DNA of 64,000 bases from Dyella lipolytica (GTDB lineage: Bacteria; Pseudomonadota; Gammaproteobacteria; Xanthomonadales; Rhodanobacteraceae), in contig NZ_BSNQ01000009.1 of assembly GCF_030160075.1 (NCBI RefSeq), positions 554,295-618,294 on the forward strand, in the 5' to 3' direction. The notes under the pieces were generated by a model. It was not told where the DNA came from. It searched no databases and saw only the letters and a list, made by a program, of their open reading frames with translations. Of the stretch, positions 9,194 to 17,535 are shown in pieces; positions within the stretch are counted from its first letter, which is position 1; each line of letters starts with the position of its first letter. The translations under genes and the position numbers were made by a program.

Positions 9194-10351
9194 ATGTTTT
9201 CTTACGTCTCCACCGATACCGGTTCACGCCATGCGCTGGCGCGAATCATTCCCCGCCTCGTCGCCCTGGTCGTGATGCTGTGCGTATCGACCGCATGTCT
9301 GGCCGCATCGACGTCCGGTACCGCTCCAGTGCGTCACGTCTTCATCATCGTGCTCGAGAACGAATCGTATGCGGTGACCTTCGGCCAGAACTCGCTCGCA
9401 CCCTATCTGGCACATGAGCTTCCCAAGCAAGGCGCTCTGCTGCCCCACTATTACGGTATCGGCCATTACAGCCTGGACAACTACGTTGCGATGATCAGCG
9501 GGCAGGCACCCAATGCCGCCACGCAGAACGACTGCACCATCTACAGCGAGTTTGTGGCCACGGCGACCAAGCCCGATGCGAACGGACAATGGCCGGGCTC
9601 GGGCTGCGTTTACCCCAAGAATGTGCCGACCATCGCCGATCAACTCACCACCGCCGGCCTGAGCTGGAAGGCTTACATGGAGGACATGGGAGCTGATCCT
9701 TCGCGCGAATCGGCCACCTGCGGGCATGTAGCCATTGGCGCTGACGATCCGACACGCCATGCCACTCCAAAAGATCAGTACGCCGCCAAGCACAACCCAT
9801 TCGTCTACTTTCATTCGATCATCGACGATACGAACTACTGCGGTACCCACGTCGTGAATTTGGACGCGCTGACGAATGATCTCGCACACATCGATACCAC
9901 GCCGAACTACGTCTACATCACGCCAAATCTTTGCCACGACGGCCATGACGCCCCGTGCCAGAACGGTGAACAAGGCGGCCTGATTTCTGCCGATGCCTTC
10001 CTGCGCACCTGGGTGCCGCGCATTCTCAATTCACCCGCGTTCCAGAAAGACGGCTTGCTGGTCATCACGTTCGACGAAGGCACCGACGCCGTAGCCTGCT
10101 GCAACGAGAAGGGGCTGCCTGGCGGTCCGCAACCGGGTCAGTACGGTCCGGGCGGTGGGCAGATCGGCGCAGTACTGATTTCGCCGTTCATCGCACCCGG
10201 CACAACGTCTACCGTGCCCTATAACCATTACAACCTGTTGCGCAGTATCGAAGACTTCTTCGGACTGGAGCACCTTGGCTACGCAGGTGCCAAGCACCTG
10301 CGCACCTTCGGCAGTGACGTCTTCACCGCGCATCCATCGCTGTCGAAGTAA
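9194..10351 (+). CDS. Secreted phosphoesterase (acid phosphatase / phospholipase C superfamily)
   Basis: The protein has 385 residues. A basic N-terminus and hydrophobic stretch (LVALVVMLCVSTACLAAS) form a signal peptide, with cleavage probable after LAA; a short lipobox-like TAC is also present, so a lipoprotein cannot be excluded. The mature part matches the PF04185 phosphoesterase family: metal-site motif VLENESYAVTFG near the N-terminus, GIGHYSLDNYVAMISGQ, and a C-terminal VITFDEG. Such enzymes hydrolyse phosphomonoesters or phospholipids in the periplasm or outside the cell; the substrate cannot be told from sequence. It stands alone, transcribed in the same direction as manC and the porin. 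Confidence 0.85.
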   Translation: MFSYVSTDTGSRHALARIIPRLVALVVMLCVSTACLAASTSGTAPVRHVFIIVLENESYAVTFGQNSLAPYLAHELPKQGALLPHYYGIGHYSLDNYVAMISGQAPNAATQNDCTIYSEFVATATKPDANGQWPGSGCVYPKNVPTIADQLTTAGLSWKAYMEDMGADPSRESATCGHVAIGADDPTRHATPKDQYAAKHNPFVYFHSIIDDTNYCGTHVVNLDALTNDLAHIDTTPNYVYITPNLCHDGHDAPCQNGEQGGLISADAFLRTWVPRILNSPAFQKDGLLVITFDEGTDAVACCNEKGLPGGPQPGQYGPGGGQIGAVLISPFIAPGTTSTVPYNHYNLLRSIEDFFGLEHLGYAGAKHLRTFGSDVFTAHPSLSK

Positions 10352-10788
10352 TACACGTAACACCGTTCAAAAAAGGCGCCTCCTGGAAAACCAGGAGGCG
10401 CCTTCGTGCTGTTGCAACGCACACCGAAACAGCTCGCACAGCGGCAGCACGTTTTGCTGCAAATACTCCGATCCAAATGACGCGCGCATCGTTTGCATCC
10501 CCATTTGCATCGATCAAAAGCGCGTGAATGGATTCCATACGGCGATTTAGCGTCGATGACCTGCAAAAACAACGGAGGGGACCCCTCGCAGCCCTTGCCA
10601 CACCCTCTACTTACCAATCCCTGCCGGGTGGCTTCGGGTGGCGAGGTAACCTGCTTTCTTCGTGCGTCTGTGATGCTATCGTTAAGACAGATGTCAGATT
10701 CATGGCCATCGGCATCTACATTTCCATCACGTCCTTTACAGAAACTTCGCGTCGTGTCCGTTTACCGCCGTCAGAGGAGAAGAAAAAC
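10352..10788. other. Intergenic region upstream of the FadL-type porin gene
   Basis: This 437-bp gap holds the hairpin at 10371-10404 and then the leader of the porin gene. TTTGCATC occurs twice 12 nt apart (10492-10499, 10504-10511), and a short GC palindrome (GAGGGGACCCCTC) lies near 10576. The porin frame stays open back to 10528, but that stretch lacks signal-peptide character. No clear promoter was identified. Confidence 0.5.
10371..10404. terminator. Strong palindromic terminator after the phosphoesterase gene
   Basis: A perfect 14-bp stem (AAGGCGCCTCCTGG / CCAGGAGGCGCCTT) closes an AAAA loop. On the plus strand only CCTTCG follows. On the minus strand the hairpin is followed by six T, so the classic intrinsic-terminator layout faces transcripts entering from the right. 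It can end phosphoesterase transcripts and also block antisense ones. Confidence 0.75.
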
Positions 10789-12165
10789 GTGAATCATTAT
10801 TCCAAGCCCCGCATGACCCGCTATGGCGCCCGTGCCGCCCTGGCTCTGGCCGTGGTATCCGCCTTTGCAGTCCCCGTCGTGGCCCAGGCTGGCGCCTTTC
10901 AGCTTCCGACCGACAACGCGGCCGGCTGGGCGCGCGCCAACGCAGGCGGCTCGCTGTTCCTCGACGACCCCACCGCGGCCTATAACAATCCCGCGGCCAT
11001 GTCCTTCTTTACCGGTCCGTTGCTGCAGGCGACCGCCACCGATATCCGGCCCCAAGCCCAGTTCCACGGCCAGACCCTCGATGTGGACGGCAATCCGACC
11101 ACCGGCGGCAATCCCAACGGGTTTGGCAAGTTCGTTCCGTTCCCCAACCTCGCCTGGGCGTTTCCGATCAACGACCGCTTCGCGGTCGGTGGCAGCCTGA
11201 CCGTGCCCTTCGGCCTGGAAAGCAAATACAACTCACAGTGGCAAGGGCGTTACTTCGGCACCGAGACCAAACTCGAATCCATCGCGGTAAGCCTGTCGGG
11301 GGCGTTCAAGGTCAACGACAAGTTCTCCGTGGGCGCGGGCATACTCGGCCAGCGCACCAAGGCCGAACTCAATACCATGCTCGATCCCAACGGCGCGGCG
11401 AAGGCACTGTTCGGCTTGCCGCTTCCGCCGCAACAGGATGACGTGCAGCTCAACGTCAACGTCAAACGGAAATTTTCGTTCGGCTACTTCGGCGGCTTCG
11501 TATTCAAGCCGACCGATCAGGACACCTTCGGCATGAGCTACCACTCGCGCGTGCAGAACACGCTGAGCGGCAGCTACGCGCTTTATGGCAGCCAGAGCGG
11601 CAAGCAGCTGTTGGCCCTGGCGCCAGCGCTGAATCCCAGCCTGCCTAACATCAGTCCGAACGGCGGCCCGGCGAGTGCCCAATTCAACACGCCGGCGTTC
11701 GCCAGCGCCGATTGGCTGCATGCCTTCAACGATCGCCTGTCGATCGCCGGTACGATCAAGTGGACCGACTGGTCCAGCTTCAAGGATCTAACGCTAACGT
11801 CGAACGGCCAGACCATGGTCGCACTAACCGAAGACTTCAAGGACAGCTTCCTGTACGCCGTCGGCGGTGATTACAAACTCACCGATGCGTGGACCCTGCA
11901 TGCCGGCATCGGCTACGACGAAACACCTACCAACATCATCAGCCGCGACCCGCGCGTGCCGGACGGTGCCCGTAAACTGGTAGGCATCGGCGTGGGTTAC
12001 AAACTCAGCAATCACATGAGCTTCGATCTCGGCTACCAGCATCAATTCGTCAGCAACACGCCGGTGCATCTGACCAATCAGCCGATCCTCGGCGCAGGCA
12101 CGATGAACGGTTACTTCGCCGATTCTGGCGACGTTGTCAGCGTAACCGGCACGTATCACTTCTGA
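10789..12165 (+). CDS. FadL/OmpP1 family outer-membrane transporter for hydrophobic compounds
   Basis: The predicted protein has 458 residues. A GTG start at 10789 is chosen because AGAGGAGA lies 8 nt upstream and a signal peptide follows at once (ALALAVVSAFAVPVVAQA, cut before GAFQLP). The open frame extends further upstream but without any family match. The mature N-terminus, GAFQLPTDNAAGWARANAG, is the FadL hatch hallmark, NNPAAMSFF is the conserved NPA element, and the C-terminus ends in aromatic F (GTYHF) for barrel assembly. Family members carry long-chain fatty acids or aromatic hydrocarbons across the outer membrane. A terminator follows 20 nt after the stop. Confidence 0.9.
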   Translation: MNHYSKPRMTRYGARAALALAVVSAFAVPVVAQAGAFQLPTDNAAGWARANAGGSLFLDDPTAAYNNPAAMSFFTGPLLQATATDIRPQAQFHGQTLDVDGNPTTGGNPNGFGKFVPFPNLAWAFPINDRFAVGGSLTVPFGLESKYNSQWQGRYFGTETKLESIAVSLSGAFKVNDKFSVGAGILGQRTKAELNTMLDPNGAAKALFGLPLPPQQDDVQLNVNVKRKFSFGYFGGFVFKPTDQDTFGMSYHSRVQNTLSGSYALYGSQSGKQLLALAPALNPSLPNISPNGGPASAQFNTPAFASADWLHAFNDRLSIAGTIKWTDWSSFKDLTLTSNGQTMVALTEDFKDSFLYAVGGDYKLTDAWTLHAGIGYDETPTNIISRDPRVPDGARKLVGIGVGYKLSNHMSFDLGYQHQFVSNTPVHLTNQPILGAGTMNGYFADSGDVVSVTGTYHF

Positions 12166-12184
12166 CGAGCGAATCGAACGACGC

Positions 12185-12214
12185 ACCCCGAGTCCCACCG
12201 GACTCGGGGTCTTG
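12185..12214 (+). terminator. Intrinsic terminator of the FadL-type gene
   Basis: A perfect 11-bp stem (ACCCCGAGTCC / GGACTCGGGGT) with loop CACC is followed by CTTGCGCATT. It starts 20 nt after the porin stop and faces the end of the convergent TonB receptor gene. The U tract is short. Confidence 0.7.
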
Positions 12215-12228
12215 CGCATTAAGTGACG

Positions 12229-14637
12229 TCAAAAATCGACGGTGCCGCTCAAGAGATAGGTGCGCCGGTTGCGCAATGGCACGAAAGTTTCGTCGAAGTA
12301 GCTGCCGTACAGATTGCGATCGAGCAAATTCTTTACGCCGAAGGTCATGCTCCAACGCTTCGTTCGATAAAAGACATTGGCCGCCACGCTGGCTTGCCCG
12401 GGAATCGGAATATAAGCGCTGAAGTCGGAGGTTTCGCCCAGGCTGCGGCTGCGGGCGAGCACACCGCCAGCCACGCCCCAGCCACGCAGGAAGCTGCCTT
12501 GAAAAGCGTAACTCGCCCACAGATTGAAGCGTTGCCGCGGCGCGCTGTTGGCCAGCGAGCCATCGTGGTTGTGGATCAAGGCATCGGTGTAGCTGGCACT
12601 GAGATTGGTGCCGGTTGCGATTTGCCCGTTGAACTCGACCTCCACGCCTTTGTTCGTCTGGCCAGGCCCGCTGACGAGGAAATACGGTGGTTGCAAGGAA
12701 ATCAGGTCGTAACTGTGATCGAGCATGATGCGATACGCAGCAACGGTCAGACGCGCGCGATCCTGAAACAAATCGAACTTGGTACCGAATTCGATCTGGC
12801 GCGAGAGGGACAGCGGCAAGGGGCGTCCATTCTTGCCTAACAAGGTATCGGGTTGGAAACCGTTGGTCGTGTTGCCGTAAATCGAAATGTCGGGTGTGAG
12901 TTTGTAGAGCAGCCCGTAGTTGGGTACCCAATGCACCTTGTGCTGATTCCAAGGTGCGCCGTCGGGGTAGTTGGTTTGCAACTCGTAAGCAGCACGACGC
13001 CATGCCAACAGCGCTTCCCAATGTGTACCGAGAGCGATCTGGTCCTGAATGAATACACCGCTTTGCGTAGCCCAAGGGCTGCCCGGCACCCGGCTGTCGG
13101 TGTAATCACTGGGTACAAGCACGGTCGCTGGCGGAGGCAATGGTGTACCGGTGAAGATGTTGTATGGCATGCCGCTGCCGCCGTTGCTCAACGCATCGGT
13201 ATAGCTACCTTCTTGCACACGCGAATAGTCGAAGCCCACCACTAGCGAATGCTGCATCCAGCCCGGACCGAACGTGGCGGTGATGTCGTTCTGCATGGCG
13301 TAGTACGAATCGGACGTCCAATAGTCTTCCGCCGTGGCGACAACATCACCGGTGGGCTGTATGCCGCTCATCGACCAATCTTGCAGGTTGGCCGATTCGC
13401 GCACGTACTGCGCTTTGCTGCGAAACGTCCAGATGTCGTTGAAGCGATGCTCGAACAGGTAAAACAGCCGGCGCGTTTCGATCGCAGTGTGATCGTTTGG
13501 GTTTTCGAGCCGGATGCCCGGTGGCGATGCAGACGACACCGTGCCATCCAGCAACAAGCTGTGATCGGGAATCGGCATGTGATTCATCATCCAGGACAGC
13601 CCGGCGATGAAGGTCGTATTGGGTGTCGACCAACCGATGGATGGTGCGATATAGCGATTACGCTGACCGCGCATGCCTTGCGCGGTGCCATCGGCGTAGT
13701 CGCCATTCAGCACCAGTCGATAGCTGAGCGACTTGCTGTCGTTCAAGGGTCCGGCGAGATCCAGCCCTGCCTGCTTTTCGCCGTGTTCTCCGATGGAAAA
13801 AGTGAACTGGTGAAGCGGTTCGCTCTGCGGCTTTTTCAGCACGATATCGATCAGGCCGCCGAAGTTATTGTTGGCCGAGGTGTCGCCAAGAATGGCTTGC
13901 GGCCCCTTCAATACTTCGACGCGTTCCACGCCGATCAGCGGAGGAAAATCGCCGATACCGTTAACGCTGTTGGGCATGCCGTCGGTCATGCCATTGCCGG
14001 TAAAGAATCCGCGAATCTGAAAAATCGGCAGACCGCTTGAGCCGTCGAAATATTGCGCCCCGGCCACGTTCTGGATAGCGTCCGCCACCGTTTGAATCTG
14101 CTGCGATTGAAGCAAGCCACCGGTCACGATGCCTACCGATTGCGGCACGTCGATCGGGTCGGACACGGTGCGCGTCGGGCCGCTGCTTACATCGGCCATA
14201 AAACCCACGTCGCGTCCGACCAGGCCGATAGCTTGTATCGGAGGCAGCAACGTCGCCGTTGCGGAAGCGGTTGCGGATTTGGCCTTTGCCGGCTGCGAAG
14301 ATTCCGCGGCACGCGGCTTGACGATCACCGTGCGCGCGTCGACAAACGCGTAGGTCATGCCGGTGCCTAGCAGCAATCGGGTTAGCGCCGACTCGGCGGT
14401 AAACTCGCCGGTCACGTCACTCGAACGCAGGGCTTCCACGGTTTGGCCAGCCGTAAGCACTTGTACGTTGGCTTGCTTGCCGAATGCGATCAGCGCGGTG
14501 GAAAGCGCTTGGGCGGGGATGACGAAACGCGTGCCGGCCGGCTGCTCCGCCGCATACGCCGGTGTCATTGCAGCGCCCCCTGCGGCAAACAAAAATGTCA
14601 GGCTGCCGTAAGCGGGCAGCCAGGCAAGCCGACTCAT
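12229..14637 (-). CDS. TonB-dependent siderophore receptor with signalling (STN) domain
   Basis: The protein has 802 residues. A signal peptide ends near AYAA (about 29-30). A secretin/TonB short N-terminal signalling domain follows at about 33-107 (FVIPAQALSTALIAFGKQANVQVL ... YAFVDARTVIVK is its span), then a plug with VGIVTGGLLQSQQIQTVADA and a 22-strand barrel ending in aromatic F (LLSGTVDF). The STN domain marks transducers of the FpvA/FecA type that contact a FecR-like protein in the periplasm. It lies 98 bp downstream of fecR and the ECF sigma gene on the same strand. It probably imports an Fe(III)-siderophore; the ligand is unknown, and no siderophore synthesis genes are in view. Confidence 0.93.
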   Translation of the reverse strand: MSRLAWLPAYGSLTFLFAAGGAAMTPAYAAEQPAGTRFVIPAQALSTALIAFGKQANVQVLTAGQTVEALRSSDVTGEFTAESALTRLLLGTGMTYAFVDARTVIVKPRAAESSQPAKAKSATASATATLLPPIQAIGLVGRDVGFMADVSSGPTRTVSDPIDVPQSVGIVTGGLLQSQQIQTVADAIQNVAGAQYFDGSSGLPIFQIRGFFTGNGMTDGMPNSVNGIGDFPPLIGVERVEVLKGPQAILGDTSANNNFGGLIDIVLKKPQSEPLHQFTFSIGEHGEKQAGLDLAGPLNDSKSLSYRLVLNGDYADGTAQGMRGQRNRYIAPSIGWSTPNTTFIAGLSWMMNHMPIPDHSLLLDGTVSSASPPGIRLENPNDHTAIETRRLFYLFEHRFNDIWTFRSKAQYVRESANLQDWSMSGIQPTGDVVATAEDYWTSDSYYAMQNDITATFGPGWMQHSLVVGFDYSRVQEGSYTDALSNGGSGMPYNIFTGTPLPPPATVLVPSDYTDSRVPGSPWATQSGVFIQDQIALGTHWEALLAWRRAAYELQTNYPDGAPWNQHKVHWVPNYGLLYKLTPDISIYGNTTNGFQPDTLLGKNGRPLPLSLSRQIEFGTKFDLFQDRARLTVAAYRIMLDHSYDLISLQPPYFLVSGPGQTNKGVEVEFNGQIATGTNLSASYTDALIHNHDGSLANSAPRQRFNLWASYAFQGSFLRGWGVAGGVLARSRSLGETSDFSAYIPIPGQASVAANVFYRTKRWSMTFGVKNLLDRNLYGSYFDETFVPLRNRRTYLLSGTVDF

Positions 14638-14735
14638 GAAATGCGGTTATCCAGGACCAAATCATGAGTCTGACATGCGACGTGCTCGTTGGCACCTGGA
14701 ACGTGATGGCGCATGCATCGGCATACTTCTTAAAT

Positions 14736-15737
14736 TCAGCGACGCGGCGGGTGCTCCGCATCGGAAAGGATCACCTGATCGGCCTCGGTGTTTACGCGCA
14801 AAGGAAACACCTGCGGCAATGCGCCCAGCCAGCTGTCGATGGCGTCGGTACGAATGGTGCCGGTGTAGCTGAGTTTGTCGAGATCGGCATCGGCAATGTG
14901 CAGCGGCCGCGCACTGTACCGATTGAGATTGGCGATCACTACGCTCAACGGTTCGTCGATAAATTCCAGGCGGTCGTTGCGCCACGCTGTCGCTTGCTCG
15001 GGCGCAATGCTACCGATCGTCATGCTCGACATATTCGGATCGTAGGAAACCAGCTGTCCAGCGGAGACCTCCAGCGTGCCGCTCTGTGCTTTGCCCGGCG
15101 TCTGGTTGGTATCGGCGATCTGCACGCGCCCTTGTGTAACGGCAATCGTTACGCGCTGGCCGGTGCGACGCACGTCGAACGCCGTGCCGATATCGCGGAT
15201 GGATACATCGCCTGCCGCCACCACGAAGGGACGGCTATTGTCGTGAATGACCTGGAAGAACGCCTCACCGCCGCTCAAGTCAACGCGACGCTGGCCGTGA
15301 CTGAAGTGTGTAGTAAGCGTCGACGCAGCACCCAACGCCACCTGGGTGCCATCCGGCAAGGTGATATCCCGGTTTTGCGCCACGGCGCTTGCGTAGACCT
15401 GCGAGCTGATGCCCGATGCAAAACGAGTCCAGGCGACGTAAGCACCTGCCAGCACGACCACCGCGAAAGCTGCTGCTGCAGCGAGAGGTAGCCAGCGCGG
15501 CGACGGCGTAGCAGCACGCGCGAAGGCTTTGATCAAGCCTTGCCGCGACACATTATCGAGTGAACCGAGCCGACTAGCCAGCTCATTGACGCGTTCGAAG
15601 GTTTCGAGGTGGCGCACGTCTTCACTGGTCCATGCCAGCCACCGTTCGACCGTTTCGCCTTCGGCATCGGGCTCGCGCAAACGCACCCACCAATCGGCGG
15701 CGACCTGCACGATTTCGTCCTGTTTCATCTTGGTCAT
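14736..15737 (-). CDS. fecR: FecR family anti-sigma factor / sigma regulator
   Basis: The predicted protein has 333 residues. The N-terminal cytoplasmic domain carries the DUF4880 pattern (AADWWVRLREPDAEGETVERWLAW), a single transmembrane segment lies at about 84-103, and the periplasmic FecR domain follows (LPDGTQVALGAASTL, VDLSGGEAFFQVIHD, FVVAAGDVSIRDIGTAFDVR). The chosen start, ATG at 15737, shares one base with the sigma gene's TGA and has AAAGGAG upstream, so translation is coupled. FecR holds or activates the ECF sigma in response to the loaded TonB receptor. Confidence 0.92.
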   Translation of the reverse strand: MTKMKQDEIVQVAADWWVRLREPDAEGETVERWLAWTSEDVRHLETFERVNELASRLGSLDNVSRQGLIKAFARAATPSPRWLPLAAAAAFAVVVLAGAYVAWTRFASGISSQVYASAVAQNRDITLPDGTQVALGAASTLTTHFSHGQRRVDLSGGEAFFQVIHDNSRPFVVAAGDVSIRDIGTAFDVRRTGQRVTIAVTQGRVQIADTNQTPGKAQSGTLEVSAGQLVSYDPNMSSMTIGSIAPEQATAWRNDRLEFIDEPLSVVIANLNRYSARPLHIADADLDKLSYTGTIRTDAIDSWLGALPQVFPLRVNTEADQVILSDAEHPPRR

Positions 15738-16261
15738 CACGACATCTCCTTTCCGTCTACCCACGCGCGGCAATGCGCCAGCGCGTTGGCGACGTGGTAG
15801 CGCACCATGCGCTCACTGAGTTTCATGGTTTGCGCGACGGTTCCGAAGTCGCGTCCTTCGATCACATGCATCACAAAAGCCTGGCTTGCCTTGGGCGGCA
15901 GCTCGCGCAGGGCTCGACGGATGCCGACTACTTGCTCTACGGCCATGGCGTGGCGGTCGGGCGTGGCTTCTCCCACCGGCTCGTCATGCGCTTGTGCGGC
16001 GACAAAATCGCTGCGCACCTTGCGCTTACGCAAGCGATCGATGGCGAGGTTGCCTGCGATCTTGAACAGGTAGCCGCGCAAGGAATCGACTTCTTCGCGG
16101 TTATCCAGGGTAAGCATGCGCAGGTAAGCTTCTTGAGCAACTTCCTGTGCGTCGGAAAGCGAATTGAGGCGACACTGAAGAAACGCGATCAAGGCACGAT
16201 TGTGCTCGCGAAACAGCTTTTCGATGTCGCCTATGTGCTCCGACAGCGTCACTGTCGCCAT
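15737..16261 (-). CDS. fecI: ECF sigma factor of the FecI type
   Basis: The protein has about 174 residues from the ATG at 16261; an earlier start at 16294 would overlap the VirK-like gene. Sigma-70 region 2 is visible (LIAFLQCRLNSLSDAQEVAQEAYLRML ... GYLFKIAGNLAIDRLRKRK spans it) and region 4 includes LRELPPKASQAFVMHVIEGRDFGTVAQTMKLS. It is immediately followed by fecR and the TonB receptor, the standard cell-surface signalling order. It starts only 20 nt after the VirK-like stop, so the two may be cotranscribed. Confidence 0.9.
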   Translation of the reverse strand: MATVTLSEHIGDIEKLFREHNRALIAFLQCRLNSLSDAQEVAQEAYLRMLTLDNREEVDSLRGYLFKIAGNLAIDRLRKRKVRSDFVAAQAHDEPVGEATPDRHAMAVEQVVGIRRALRELPPKASQAFVMHVIEGRDFGTVAQTMKLSERMVRYHVANALAHCRAWVDGKEMS

Positions 16262-16281
16262 CCCCTCATTAACCAATGTGT

Positions 16282-17427
16282 TTAGCTTACCCACAATGTT
16301 TCACGGAAGTTCTGCATGGGCCTGTATGCCGCTTGCCGCTCCGGTGCCAGGGACTCGGGGACCCGGCAAGCGGGCTGCCCGAGCGCATTGGCCAGCAGTT
16401 GTTCGGCCTGCAGCCTGAGCGCTTCGCGACGGCGGAAAGCAGAACGATGGTTGCTCGGCACGTCCGCTTCCGACTTATGCGTCTGCGATGACGGTAGCGC
16501 ATACCAGCCGCCGTCGACGGGCTTGCCCTGTTGTTCCTCCCAGAACGCATCGTAGTCGGAATGCAGCGGGCGTCCAGCGCGCCGCAGGGGATGCTGCGCA
16601 TTGCTGATCGCTACGATCTGCTCGATGCCGTAGCGCCGTGCGAACGCATAGACCAGCGACAGCATCAGCTGCTTAGGACGCATGCCATGCAGGTTGCGGG
16701 TCAGAACACGAACAACTTCTCTGGCGTTTTCACCATTGGGTCCTTGCAGGCATCCGATCACGATGCGCGGACGATGCTCGTCAACGATCGAGAACACGAT
16801 GCGGTAAAGCGGATGACCGTTAGCGTCATTGAGCTGCAGGCATAGCTCACCTTCGCAGCCCATGAAAATAGGTGGGCGCAGGCATAGCGCCAGCAACGTG
16901 CCATCCTTGGCGACAAGCATTCCCAAACTAGCGTGGCCTTGCGCATAAATCGCGTTGAACAACGACCTAGGCAACTGCGCCAACGTAAATCGATAGTGCT
17001 GACTCAGACTTTCCAGGCGCTGTCGCCGGCGCCATGCGGCGTTCACATAACGGTGCATGTGACGCTCCAGCATGCGTGGATCGCGTTGCCGATAGGCACG
17101 CATGCTTGCATGACCGTACACCAAATTGAGGAAGTGCCCATGCCGCCGCGGCATGCAAGCACTACGCGCAATGTACTTCAGCGCAGACGCGGCGCGCTTG
17201 TACCAGGCACCACGCCAATCCTGACGATCGCGTAGCGAATGCAGCATGGGGGCCAGTGAAATTCTGGCGAGAGCATGCCTCAGCCGTGTCACGACGATGC
17301 GGCACTTTCCGAGGAACGATGAGGATCGGCCGAAGCGTTGCGATTCCGACGGCGATGCACCCGGGGGCAGGAAGGCTTCGATGCCGACGCCCAGAACGCC
17401 GGCAGGTGGATGATTGGGTTTGTTCAA
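16282..17427 (-). CDS. VirK/YbjX family protein (DUF535)
   Basis: The protein has 381 residues. It shows the DUF535 pattern: HYRFTLAQLPRSLFNAIY, a region with EGELCLQLND and LYRIVFSIVD, IGCLQGPNG, and the C-terminal HSDYDAFWEEQQG. VirK and YbjX proteins are linked to virulence-factor production, lipid A or peptide resistance in enterobacteria, but the biochemical role is unsettled. It has no signal peptide. Its position 20 nt upstream of fecI on the same strand suggests shared transcription, unusual for a FecIR locus, and hints at an envelope response tied to iron. The gene upstream is unrelated efflux. Confidence 0.85.
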   Translation of the reverse strand: MNKPNHPPAGVLGVGIEAFLPPGASPSESQRFGRSSSFLGKCRIVVTRLRHALARISLAPMLHSLRDRQDWRGAWYKRAASALKYIARSACMPRRHGHFLNLVYGHASMRAYRQRDPRMLERHMHRYVNAAWRRRQRLESLSQHYRFTLAQLPRSLFNAIYAQGHASLGMLVAKDGTLLALCLRPPIFMGCEGELCLQLNDANGHPLYRIVFSIVDEHRPRIVIGCLQGPNGENAREVVRVLTRNLHGMRPKQLMLSLVYAFARRYGIEQIVAISNAQHPLRRAGRPLHSDYDAFWEEQQGKPVDGGWYALPSSQTHKSEADVPSNHRSAFRRREALRLQAEQLLANALGQPACRVPESLAPERQAAYRPMQNFRETLWVS

Positions 17428-17508
17428 GGCAATCGCCCCAAGAGACAGTCACAGTTCTCTCAAGACGTTTCAGGGCCGCGATTTTGAAATGCTGAGGCGG
17501 GGGCGAGC

Positions 17509-17535
17509 TTCTCCCCCTGCAAGCAGGGGGGAGAA
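17509..17535 (-). terminator. Hairpin directly after the RND operon
   Basis: TTCTCCCCCTGC and GCAGGGGGGAGAA pair with one bulged G, and the structure abuts the outer-membrane-factor stop (17536). It has no T tract, so it may be a 3'-end stabiliser, a Rho-assisted terminator or a repeat remnant. Confidence 0.5.

Noticed and set aside
10528-10788. Longer start for the FadL-type protein
   Set aside because: The added 87 residues lack a signal peptide and family likeness, whereas the GTG at 10789 has a strong ribosome binding site and is followed by a signal peptide.
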